From Leishmania martiniquensis (Eukaryota; Euglenozoa; Kinetoplastea; Trypanosomatida; Trypanosomatidae), in contig NC_090166.1 in assembly GCF_017916325.1 (NCBI RefSeq), forward strand, positions 951,728 to 996,727: a DNA stretch of 45,000 nt. The letters run 5' to 3'. Each line of letters begins with the position of its first letter. Position 1 is the stretch's first letter. Positions 34,204 to 44,077 of this stretch are shown here, piece by piece. The position numbers and the translations under genes are program-made. The notes under the pieces are model-generated. The model did no database searches. It had not been told where the DNA came from and saw only the letters and a program-made list of their open reading frames with translations.

Positions 34204-34233
34204 CGCGCGCGCGTGTGTGTGTGCGTGTGTGTG
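34204..34233. repeat. (GC)n-(GT)n compound microsatellite
   Basis: Alternating purine-pyrimidine DNA: a short CG run passing directly into GT units, a sequence type with Z-DNA potential. It lies in the gap upstream of the member 4 gene. Confidence 0.8.
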
Positions 34234-34524
34234 GAGTGTGCGGAGGGGGGCGGGAGGCTGAGAACAGCGAAGGCGGTGCCATGCGCGTGAGCAGTGGTTC
34301 AATGGCCACACGCAAAAAGGGGTGTGGACACGATGACGCCCCACTAAAGAAAAACAAGAACGGACAACCGCGCAGAGGAGATTCTCTCACTTCACTCGCT
34401 CGCAGGCACAAACATGAGCAAATAAAGACGAAACGCCATATGAAATGGGCCTCACCGCCACACCGAACGATTAGAGGGAGAGAGAGGCAATGGTCGAAGA
34501 GTGAGGTAGACGTATTCCATTGCA

Positions 34525-34564
34525 GACACACACACACACACAGATACAGCAGCAGCAGCAGCAG
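34525..34564. repeat. (CA)n and (CAG)6 microsatellites
   Basis: A CA run at 34525-34542 is followed after a few bases by six CAG units at 34547-34564. No supported gene overlaps it. Confidence 0.85.
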
Positions 34565-35048
34565 CGATTCGTGTGAGTGAGAAGCCACATCAGGTGCTCG
34601 GAGTGAGGTGGGGTGGGGCCGGGGAGGAAAAGCGCGAGGGAGGGAGTGAGCGGTACCAAATGGCGGAGCCCGGGCAAAAGTGAGCCGGGCGCTCGGCGGC
34701 GAAACATTTCGCTGGAAAAAAGGGACGGATACACCGCCCCGCCCTGCCCTCTGCTGCGAAGCAAAAAGGGTGGCGCCGCTTGCCGCAGTTGTGAGGAGTG
34801 AAGAGGAGCACCGGGCGCATCGCCCAACGTTAAGCCGACACACATATAAGCAGCGCCGCTCCTCAGGGGCACCTCGACGTGCAGTGGCAGAGAAGAACAA
34901 CAACGGGAGCAGCGAAAGGAAAAAACTGAAGAATGCGGACCAACAGAGCGGGGTCATCGGAAGGCATCAGTGTTGGCTGCTGTGAGTGAGGCATCGTTGA
35001 GAGTGTCTTGGTGGGACGACGAGAGGTTCCACCAAGGTGGCATGGGTT

Positions 35049-35570
35049 TCAACACCGCCTATGTTCTTCACTGGGCTTCCCATGCTCCGTATTCTCTGTT
35101 TGCGGCCCATTCGGCTGAGCGTAATAGTATGCTGTGCCATACACGATCGCTGAGTCTGTGGCGCTTCCTGGCTCTTGCCGCTGCTCCATCACCACCCCCG
35201 GATACAGCGGAGGCTGCTGCTGAGGGGGAGGCCAGACGATGGCGTTCACCGCCCCTTCGGGAATATGCGGTGAAGCATCAACCGGGCCGGCCACCGCGAC
35301 GGGTGCTTCTTGAAATGTGACGACTGTACCGCGTGCGACTGGCGGCGCCCCGACGTAGGGGCCATAGGGCGAGAGTGGCCCACCGTACGGAACCCCTCTC
35401 GTCTGCACAACCTGTGCAGTTGCCTGGCGCCGCTCTCGACGCTCAGCTCGCTTGCGCCGGGAGTAATAGAAGATAATGTAAAGGATGATCCCGAGCACCC
35501 ACACAGAGCCGAGAACGATGGCGAAGATAGCACGAGGGGGTAGCCCGGCTCTGGGGCGCTCCGAGGACAT
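35049..35570 (-). CDS. Small single-pass membrane protein with C-terminal YGxAxY motif (member 5)
   Basis: 173 aa from the ATG at 35568-35570. The open frame reaches 35879, but the extra 103 residues look like translated UTR and would bury the membrane segment, so I use the internal ATG. A hydrophobic segment at about 13-36 (AIFAIVLGSVWVLGIILYIIF) is followed by a very basic stretch (YYSRRKRAERRERR), predicting a cytosolic tail. The tail is Pro/Gly-rich with Y-G-G-P and Y-G-P-Y elements. Y144-G-T-A-Y-Y-Y-A (DNA around 35121-35141) is the family motif, 30 residues from the end. No known family recognised. Confidence 0.8.
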   Translation of the reverse strand: MSSERPRAGLPPRAIFAIVLGSVWVLGIILYIIFYYSRRKRAERRERRQATAQVVQTRGVPYGGPLSPYGPYVGAPPVARGTVVTFQEAPVAVAGPVDASPHIPEGAVNAIVWPPPQQQPPLYPGVVMEQRQEPGSATDSAIVYGTAYYYAQPNGPQTENTEHGKPSEEHRRC

Positions 35571-38231
35571 AGCCGTCTGTGCAAAGAGTGGGCGAATGGA
35601 ATTTGCAATGAGTGCAAGTGCGCATGAAGGCGCGCGAGCACCACGATAAGGAGCTGCGGGGGGGGATGCACTTCCTTTAGAGGCGCTGCTTGACGCGCCC
35701 CGGGAGACTCGTGGGACGCGAACGAGGATAGAAAAAAGGGAGAGCAGGCCCTGCGGCAGAGCACGCCATAAATCTGTGATGTGGAGAGGCACGGGCGTAG
35801 AAGAATGTGGTGAAGGGTAGAACAGCCGCGTGCACGCAGAGCAGAGCATGGCGGTGAGGGCCCTGTCATTAGCAAGCACCAGGTGGCACCTCCCGGCAGC
35901 GAGGTCTTTTCACACGAGCATATCTTGGGCGCGTGGGCCTCGGCATAAGGGGCCCATACCACCAGTAGCAAGCTCAAAGGCATTGCTTCGGCAATGGGGC
36001 CTCCGACAGCTGCGGAAGATTGCAGCCCCCCGCCCCACCCTCGTCCACAACGAGAAGAAGAAGAGAGAGGCCCGCATTGCGGTGGTGTGCCCAGCGTAGG
36101 AGCACCTGCCCCCTCCCTCCCTCCCTCCCCCCTCATACAGGCAATCGACAGAAGAAAAGGGTGAGGCTTTGCACTAAATGAGCTGAAACAGATGTCCCCA
36201 CCCCCTAAGCTGCCCGGGCGCCGGCCTAAACTGTATCGATGAATGACAGGAGGACTGAAAAGGCGGCGCATGGGGCTTTCTGGAAATGGAGGCGTAAGAG
36301 GTGCCAAATTAATCAGCGCAAAGGGCGTTGCAGGACGGCATTGTGTCGCGCACGCAGTCCAGTGCATGTGGGCACGCACCCCCAACGGTTTCGGTACTCC
36401 CCCCAAAAAAAAGCAACGCGTGAGGAGGGGCCGGAGAAGAGAAGGCACAGAGGCCGTGCAGAGGTGCATAAGGGAAACAGCAAACAGCAGCAAAGAAACT
36501 GAGAGAGAGACGCGTACGCTACCCGTTCTTGTGCGACCACCTCTATCCATCGACCAGCGCTCTCTTACTGTCGACGGGCTTCGCTTTACCACTTGCTTCA
36601 CGCCTGCATCCTTTCTTTCTTTTTTTGTTTCCACGAGTTGTCGGCCTCGGACCCTCTTACCGTCACAAGGGCGCTCTTTACTCCGCTGTTTTTGTTTAAT
36701 GTGCGGGGGGGGAAGATAATGAGGAATAGACGTCGAATGAGTTGGTAAAAGGCCACGTGGCACCCCGTGCCGATGCAGACGAGCCGCAGGGTGAGGGAGA
36801 GGGGAGCACCGAGCACTTCCCCGCGTTCCCTTCTAGCTCGGCATCGCCACATCGTTTGCTCTTTCTTTTTTCGCTTCTCTCTGCGCGCGAGGGGGAGCGG
36901 CGACGCGGTGCCAAGCGCAAGTGGGATGCTGAGGGACCGAGGTGTGACGCTGCCTCGCAGGAACCCGGAAGTCTGTGACGCTTGTGCGAGAAAGCGTTCA
37001 CGAGGAGGCACTCGCTAAAACGGAGCAACAGCGGAATCACTGCTTCCACTGCCCGAAGGGCTCAGCTTTAGCCCCTCATTGCTCCGAACCTTCGCGTCTT
37101 CACTTACGGCCGAGGGCCGCGACACGACATTATTACATCTCTCAGCGACACTCCCCCCGAAAAAGCGCAAGTCAAAGAAAGCTTCACGGAGCACGACGCA
37201 GCACCACCTGCAAACAGAGATCGAAGCAACGTCACCGTACGGCTACCGCCGATAATCTGCCATACTTAGAGAGCAGACCTAAAAGTGAACACTGAGGGGG
37301 GAACTCACCCCATTCCCAAACATTCGGCCACACGAGGCGCGGGTGTGAGAGGTCGCCGGCACACTGAGCGACCACGGCCGGCACTGGTCCAGGTGTAGTT
37401 GGGGACGCTGCACGTGACGTGAAACCGCTGAGGCGCAGCGGCTGAGCCCGCAGGCCCGTGAGGGCAAAGGCGACGGAATACAAGGAGGGGGGCGTGCGCG
37501 GTGCAAGAGGGGGGACGGGCATCGACAGACAGCGGGCCGCCGACCCACTCCACCGGCCGCTGTGCCCTTACCAATGCTCCGCACCCGTTGCCCTCTCCGA
37601 CGCCAGCCGCTCTCCCGGCGCTGTTGAGCGACGACGACGGCGGCGGCGGCTGCGACCCGCACAGGTGAATGTGTCGCCCTCGCCCCCCCTCCCCCCTCAC
37701 ACACAGGCACGAAGCAGATGAGCGGCAGGGGACAAGCGAAGAAGGACGCTATTCGCAGGTCCTCCAAGAGCGCTATCGCACCGCCCAGCGGGACGTGAGC
37801 GAGGGAGGTGCAGAGGTGTGCCGCCGGCAGTGCTCACGCCAGCCTTGCACACAGGCCGCCACCCCAATTGCGTGTAAAGGGGAGGCAGGACAGCGGTGTA
37901 AGAAGCGCATCGGATACGTTGAGGCGGTGCGCAGAAACGGAGCGCCGCCGCGTGAAATGGCTGAGCAAAAGGAAACGCACCGCACAGGATGGGCCATAGG
38001 CCGACGCCTTCCACCTCCTGCGAAGCGACCGTCACGATGCGCAAGACGCGAAAGCTCAGCAGGCCCTTCCTGATGCACCCACGCCGGTGTCGCCCCACGC
38101 AAGCCTCCTCGAGCAGGTCGCACGCATCTCGTTACCCGTCCTTGTCAAGCCGGCCCCTCCGTCGACCGGGCCTGTGACAGTAGAGACAGGGAACTGGATT
38201 GGCCCTGCAGGGCTGGCATCCGCAGCTGCAC
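35571..38231. other. 2.7-kb intergenic region between member 5 and the glycosyltransferase gene
   Basis: No supported gene. A long minus-strand open frame at 35246-36763 overlaps member 5 in another frame and has UTR-like composition, so it is treated as a shadow. The stretch should contain the 5' UTR of member 5 and the 3' UTR of the glycosyltransferase. Confidence 0.55.
35708..35747 (-). promoter_or_regulatory. Candidate spliced-leader acceptor of member 5
   Basis: The minus strand has a pyrimidine tract (complement of about 35724-35747, including six T) and then an AG at 35709-35708, about 140 nt before the ATG at 35570. If used, it excludes the longer upstream extension of the frame and supports the short 173-aa form. 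Confidence 0.4.
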
Positions 38232-41159
38232 TCACGATGCGACATGCTCACCTCCGGCGGAGCTAGCGACACCCAATCTCCGGCGCACAGCCTCAACAAA
38301 CAGGCGATCCATCCGGTCCGCAACAGCCTCCTCGCTCAGCTGGCGCACCGCGTATTCACGCGCACGACGGCCAACGCGTTGCGCATGTCTCGGGTGCTCC
38401 ACGACGTACCGCATCAGCTCCGCGGTTTTCTCAACGCTCGGCACAGCCATCTTCATGCCTTCCTCGTACCCGTACGGCGAGCCCGGCGCGATCTCTTCAA
38501 GCCCGTCGACAGGGATGCGGAAGCAAGAGTCGCGCTCCATGAAGCGCAGGGGCCCGCTCCACTCCGTGATGAGCACCGGCAGCGCCATCGCCATCGCCTC
38601 CACGGCAGGCAGCCCCCACCCCTCCGCCTTCGTCGGGTACACAAACGCATCCGCGTTCGCGTACATCTGAATAAGCTCAGTTGCGTTCACCTCGCCCGTC
38701 ACAATGATGATGTGGGGATAGTCCGCTATGGACGCCATCCCCGGCAGCGCGCCGTTGCTCCCCCATCTCTCGATGAAGTGCATGACGGAATTGTCGGACA
38801 AGCCAAAGGCGTACTGTGCAGTCAAGCGTGTCTTGATCACGAGTGTCGTGCGCTCACGCAGCTCCGGCGGGGTGGAGGGCCCGAACGCACTCCAGTACGC
38901 CATCAGCAGCACGTCCCACCCCTTGCGGTCCTCCCACTTGAAGTTAGAGAAGAACACGTACCGCTGCAGCCGCTCCTCGCTTGTCAAGTAGGGTCGGTTG
39001 TCGCACAACGAGGTGCTCCCGCACCTTTGCAATGCTGGCTGCCGCACGTAGTTCGCCGGGTCGTACTCGTACACGTCGACCGCCTCCGGCACGATGCGAA
39101 TCTTGCCGGGACTGACGCCGTTTCGACGGTAGATAGTGGCGAAGAACTCTGCGGTCGTCCAGATCTCGTCGACACATGTCCGCATCAGCGTTGCCCACTG
39201 CTGCTTGATGTTGGACAGTTCGCTCATGCTGTGCCCGATGTATACCCTTGGCGCCGCTTCGCTAAAGCGTGCGCTATGTCTTTGGTAGTGATTAGCGCGG
39301 ACGTGCTGATAGGCAATGATGGCTCGCTGTTGGAAGCGTTGCCTGAAAAATTCGAGGTCCTCTGCCGCCGCTTTCGCCCCCCACAATGCCTCCAGGCGTG
39401 CATAGGCGAGCTGAAGGAGCGCGTCTCCCGCTTTCGGGCATGGCCGCCGTTGGCCTGCTACGTGGATCCCATACCGCTCCATTAGCGGCCGGATGTACCC
39501 CATCGCCTCGCGGCTCAGCCCAATGCAAGGGCCAGAAAAGTCTGTGAAGTACCAGATCATCGGTGGGAGATGGTACCGCTCCACATCAGTCCACCTCTCC
39601 GAATGGCGCGGGGCTTCACCGCGCAGACGCCACGACACTCCCAGGCGGCGACGCTGCAGCTCTGTCAGCACGTTGTACGCGAAGCGGCCGTACTGGTCCA
39701 GCAGCGAAAAGACAGGCCGCTGCAGCGAAGCAACGGCAGCAAGCGCGCGCGAACCGGAAACGTCATCGCGCACCACAGCAGTGGCGCGACTGCTCCACAC
39801 CTGCCACGAAGGATGCATCGACTGCATCCACAGCGTCAGTGCCCACCCACCGCGGTCCGCAGCACCCATTGCGTGGTCCTCACGCGTGCTCACACCGTCC
39901 ATCATGGCGGGGGCCGCCAGCGCCGCCGCAAGCCCGCCGACAGTGTCATACAAGCGGCGGTAGAAGATGCCGCAGTGCAGGGACACAGCGTCCACCACCT
40001 CCTCCCACGACGCGCGCTGGTCTGCAGCGCTGTACCCGCTTAGCCGCCTTGTCAGGTACAGTTGCAGCATCTCGCCGTCGTGCGTGGTCCCCGTCAGCCC
40101 GCCCTTATCCACAACACGCAGTGAGGCCAGCTCGCCTGCTCTGAGTTGCGGTGACGGGTAGCGCCAACCGCCACTGCCGCCGCTGCGCTGCAGTATCGTG
40201 CACTGTGCAGCTGCGACACGACCGCCGTTGCGCTGCATGGCCGTGTGCACAAGCGCGTCTAGCAGCCCGGTGCCCTCGTGACGCGTCTCGAGGGCGTCGC
40301 CGGGCTCCGTGTACCGCATCCGCGTCGCACCGAGGAACGACGACAGCACAACGAAGTGCGACCCAACTCGGCCGCCGCGTGTGCGCAGCGCAGCGTCCAC
40401 AAGCACCTCCACGGCTGCGCCCGGCGACGGCGCTACAGGAGCCACCAGTGTCACTCGCTCACTGAGGCACCGCGCACCGCTGCGCGCGGCACCGCGAAGG
40501 GCAGCACGCACAGCCTCCATACTCAGCTCCCACACGCGCCACGACTGCGCGGGCGTCAGTGCGGCGATGTCGAGGTCACTTGGAAGAGCATCACCGCTTA
40601 GCGCGACGCCATCACACAGCACGCTACGGAGCGCGTGCGCGAGCGCAGGGGAGGCTGCGGCAGCCCCGCTCACGACTACTGCATCCACCGGGTACGCGAG
40701 AGCCTCTGCCGTATAGGTGGCACTGCGGTAGCAGAGGGCCTCCTCAGACTCCACAAGCGGGCCAAGAAGATCGTCCAGAGGAACGGCCTTCGACGTGAGT
40801 GTGCTCGCATTACCCTCCATGAGGATGGGCATGATGAGGGACACGCGCACATCGCCGTTGTGCGGCGCCAAGGATGCCGTGGGGGTGAGGGGGTGCAGTG
40901 CCCGCATCGTGTTCCTGTACGCATCGCTACTCGAGGCGCCGGAGTACTCGCGAGGACACCCCCAGAGCAGCAGCAATGCGACAAGAGGCAGCGCAACGAT
41001 GACGTGCCAGCGGCGGAGCACTCGACGCCGCCCAGCTAGCCCCCGCGTGGTCAAGAACGAGGGCGAATAGCTGCGCTCAAGCGGTGTGGGGGCCGCCTCA
41101 GTGCCCATGCGGGCCTTGAACGACCGGTTACGGCCACTGCTTCGAGAGAGATTCCACAT
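38232..41159 (-). CDS. Type II membrane glycosyltransferase, GT4-type C-terminal domain with possible GT2-like N-terminal half
   Basis: 975 aa from an ATG at 41157-41159; a second ATG at residue 18 is possible. A short basic cytosolic end and one membrane anchor at about 52-67 (HVIVALPLVALLLLWGC) suit a Golgi or ER enzyme. The C-terminal half, about 525-965, is GT-B/GT4-like: DEIWTTAEFFATIYRRNGVSPG followed by a RIVPEAVDVYEYDP loop, a K-G element at 746-747, and the nucleotide-sugar motif E846-GWGLPAV-E854 (EX7E). The part about 105-470 has elements reminiscent of a GT2 fold (VSLIMP start, RRLYDTVGGL, then RED and a GW pair), so two transferase domains may be fused; the first may be inactive. 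Donor and acceptor cannot be read. In trypanosomatids such enzymes build surface glycoconjugates, a general expectation only. Confidence 0.88.
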   Translation of the reverse strand: MWNLSRSSGRNRSFKARMGTEAAPTPLERSYSPSFLTTRGLAGRRRVLRRWHVIVALPLVALLLLWGCPREYSGASSSDAYRNTMRALHPLTPTASLAPHNGDVRVSLIMPILMEGNASTLTSKAVPLDDLLGPLVESEEALCYRSATYTAEALAYPVDAVVVSGAAAASPALAHALRSVLCDGVALSGDALPSDLDIAALTPAQSWRVWELSMEAVRAALRGAARSGARCLSERVTLVAPVAPSPGAAVEVLVDAALRTRGGRVGSHFVVLSSFLGATRMRYTEPGDALETRHEGTGLLDALVHTAMQRNGGRVAAAQCTILQRSGGSGGWRYPSPQLRAGELASLRVVDKGGLTGTTHDGEMLQLYLTRRLSGYSAADQRASWEEVVDAVSLHCGIFYRRLYDTVGGLAAALAAPAMMDGVSTREDHAMGAADRGGWALTLWMQSMHPSWQVWSSRATAVVRDDVSGSRALAAVASLQRPVFSLLDQYGRFAYNVLTELQRRRLGVSWRLRGEAPRHSERWTDVERYHLPPMIWYFTDFSGPCIGLSREAMGYIRPLMERYGIHVAGQRRPCPKAGDALLQLAYARLEALWGAKAAAEDLEFFRQRFQQRAIIAYQHVRANHYQRHSARFSEAAPRVYIGHSMSELSNIKQQWATLMRTCVDEIWTTAEFFATIYRRNGVSPGKIRIVPEAVDVYEYDPANYVRQPALQRCGSTSLCDNRPYLTSEERLQRYVFFSNFKWEDRKGWDVLLMAYWSAFGPSTPPELRERTTLVIKTRLTAQYAFGLSDNSVMHFIERWGSNGALPGMASIADYPHIIIVTGEVNATELIQMYANADAFVYPTKAEGWGLPAVEAMAMALPVLITEWSGPLRFMERDSCFRIPVDGLEEIAPGSPYGYEEGMKMAVPSVEKTAELMRYVVEHPRHAQRVGRRAREYAVRQLSEEAVADRMDRLFVEAVRRRLGVASSAGGEHVAS

Positions 41160-41293
41160 TAGCCGCTCTTGAGCTCTTCCTGTCGGGCGACGACACGCGC
41201 AAGGAAAGAGATCGCAGTATCTGTGGAGCGTGCTTCACAGGGGGGGCTGCGGGATCGTGGCGGTGCGTGTCTGCCAGTAATGATGTACCGGAC

Positions 41294-41316
41294 CTGGAGC
41301 AGAGGAGAAAGCAGCA
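41294..41316 (-). promoter_or_regulatory. Candidate spliced-leader acceptor of the glycosyltransferase gene
   Basis: The minus strand shows a pyrimidine-rich run (complement of about 41296-41316) ending at AG at 41295-41294, about 135 nt before the ATG. Another weak tract lies at about 41199-41216. Pattern call only. Confidence 0.25.
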
Positions 41317-43709
41317 CTGAAAGGTGCCACGGCGCCCGCATGCACGCCGGCGTATACGCGGTGGTGGTGGTAGTGGGGGGAGAGGCTCCTCAAAGCTGCG
41401 GAGTGCTCGAAAGAAAGCCGCTCCCGCCCCTTCGAGGGCCTGCAGACACGCAGGAACGCTCACGAAGGCAGAGAAATAGGTCGAGGGCAGCAGGGTGTTC
41501 TCGAGCTCCGCGACTCCGGCCTTGCTCACTGTGTAGGAGCGCACAAACCAAGTCTTCCACAGGTAGTGGTAGCGGAACCAAGGCGGCGAGGAGGCGGGCT
41601 CAGCGGCTCTCCGTGCACCGACGCTGAGGGGGAGGCGCGGATGCAGGTCGCCTTGCCTCGAGCGTCCGGTCACGTGATTAGTTGCTCGCGCTGACGACGC
41701 CCCGGAGGCACTCGCGAAACGGAGAGCGCGAGAGCTGAAGCAACCAGAGAGGCGAAAAAAAAAGGCCCACAGCGGGGCGATGCGCGCCGACGTCCAAGGC
41801 ACCGGTGCGATGATGAGAGAATGCAGGGAGGGGGTGGGGCGCAAAGGCAGGGGGATGCGACGTACACAGCAGCGGGGGTGAGGCAGCAGGAGCAGAAGCA
41901 GCGGCAGCAGCACCTACAAGAGCGACAGGCAGAGGGTTGGGGGGGAGGAGGAGGCCAGATCTTCACACTACGAAAAAAAACAACAGAAGATTCGGTGACA
42001 GCAGCCGACGCAAAACGCAGCCGCCTCTCGATGGCGGCGACGAAGAAAGGAACGTTAAAGAGGCGTCCGAGCAGAAGAGAGGAGGCAGCCAAGCGAAGCA
42101 ATAGGAGCAGCGAGATGATTTCGCCCTCCTCCTATCCACTCCGATAGGCGCACCACGCGTTGCCGAAAGTGACCGACGCACAGGCCAGCATACGGGACTG
42201 TCAGCAACTCCGATGGACGCACAGCTGCCCTTCGACCGCGTCGATGACGCTCGCCGACAGCGAAAAGGCAACAAACACACACACAAAAAGTGAGAGCGTA
42301 AACAAATCGGCACCAGAAGCCAGGGGAGGGGTGGCGAAAAAAAGGGGGAAGGAAAAAATTGCCGACAGCACCCGCGACAGGCCCGAAGGCTCACACGGCG
42401 CCGGTGCAAAGATAAACGGCTTGCAGACGGCTGAGGGGGTGGGGTGGGGGAGAGGGCCTAGAGGCGTGGACAGGCCGGTAGAGAGCAGCGATGACCACAG
42501 CCACAGATAACCCTTCCCTTTCCACCGCCGCCCCTTCCGATGCGAAAAATCGTAGCAGGGCGAAAAGTCACCGTGCGCCGGCCGGCGGCTCGTGAGCTGG
42601 TGCGTATGCGAACACCGCGATGCTCGCGCACATGCTCTTCCTTATACCGTGCAAAATCTTCCGCGTCGCTTGGGCGCAGCAACACGAGGCGACGCCGTAA
42701 AAGGAACGCACCGTCTCTCGCGCGCGCGTCTGCGTGCGAGGATTGGGACGAGCGGAGGACAGACGCAGCGAAGGCTGGGGGGGCGGATAGTTTTTAGTGA
42801 ACGAGAAGGGGTACAATGCGAAAGCTAAGAGGGAGGGAGACGAGCGGGAGAGGGCGAATGAAAGAGTCCTCGTCGTCGAGCAAGCGAGCCAGTGCTCATG
42901 CACTGCTCCTCACAGCCCTCAACTACTCGAGCGGAGTGAGGGGGAGGGGGACGGCGAAGAGGGCCGAAGAAATCCGCGTCGTGCGCTGCCCCACCGATTG
43001 AGGGCGTACTCAGCGCCTTTCCCCCCAAAGCAGATGCGGCCCTGAATGGGGGCCGTCTCAGAGCCGAAAGCTGCTCTGGCGAACAGGAGAAGGCGGTGAA
43101 CGCGGGAAGAGGGGGGAGGGGGCGGACAGTCCGCGTTGCCTTTGGTGTGCTTTGTGTCTGGTCCCAACCAGAAGGAGGCAAAGGGACGTGGCGGCTCAGC
43201 TGAGGCAATCGCTGCGAGGGGAGGCACGAGACAGCGTGCCCTGCACGAGAAAAATCGGGGGGAGGGGGAGACGGAGGGGGCGAGGGGCACGAAGGAAGCT
43301 CGCAACTCGCTCACCAGCACTGCCCCCTCCCCTCCCCCACCGTTCCCCTCGTTGAGTTGTCACCACACCGAGAAACAGAAGGCCGATCGCGCTTCCTCCT
43401 GCGCGCACGCACGCGCTTCAGAGAAGTGTTGCAGAGCACCTCTTTTCGTGTGCTTGCGCCCCAGGGCGGCGGCCGAGACCGTGAGAGAGAGGGATGGGAG
43501 GAGGGGAGCCGATGCGTGAGCGGGAACGAAGCCAAAGGCAGAAGTGTGAGCAGTGGAGTGCAGTGCAGAGGGAAGAGTCAGGGAAAGAGACGCCGGTGAG
43601 GAGGGGGTGAGCGTACCTCTGCCCGACGCCGTGGGCTACGAAGACCAAACGAGCGTGCATTTGTGACCGCGCTCTCTTCGCGGCGCTCATGGAAGGGCGC
43701 TTTGCACTA

Positions 43710-44077
43710 TCTTCAGTGGGTCCGCCTGCCGCCACACAGCACGCGAGCTCGTCTCCACTCTGCCTAGATGGTCACAGGCTCCCATCGGCGCAGTGTGCGA
43801 TGCCGCCGAAGGCGTGCCTCACAGCAGTGCGCCGACTCAGCGGCCGGTGCACGACCCCGGGCCTCAGACCCTTCCCGACCCCCTTCGCCTCACAGCCGCT
43901 CCCATTTAATGCGAGTCGCTGAGCGGTGCATCCGCCGGTGCCGCTGAGGGGCACCCCACGCGAGTAGGCAGCGTGACCGTGCTCATCGGCGGAGGCGGCT
44001 CGGCCGCTGGCAAGGGTAGGGAGGAGGGAGGGCATGAGGCTGGCTGACCTCTACCCCGCCACGGACACACAGACCTG
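43710..44077. repeat. Dispersed direct repeat, copy 2 (SIDER-like candidate)
   Basis: Identical to copy 1 over 43710-43935. It then lacks about 118 bp present in copy 1 and matches again, less well, from 43973 on. Same orientation, 10.6 kb away. The small CCG overlap at the edges of the missing part suggests deletion in this copy rather than insertion in the other. Confidence 0.75.

Larger units (their letters stand above)
31101..35048. other. 3.9-kb intergenic region between members 4 and 5
   Basis: No convincing gene. It holds the first copy of a dispersed repeat (33086-33568), GA tracts at about 31290-31325 and 32805-32900, and GC/GT and CA/CAG microsatellites near 34204-34565. Confidence 0.55.

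Noticed and set aside
34730..34750. A G-G-A-V-Y string on the minus strand resembling the tail motif
   Set aside because: It keeps only three motif positions, lies in no family-like frame, and is expected by chance in so much GC-rich DNA.
35049..35879. Longer form of member 5 (276 codons)
   Set aside because: The extra residues look like translated UTR, and a good candidate splice acceptor at about 35708 lies inside the extension.
35246..36763. Long minus-strand frame of 505 codons
   Set aside because: It overlaps member 5 in another frame, has low-complexity Ser/Pro/Leu composition, and shows no motif; member 5 has the shared tail motif and a better start.
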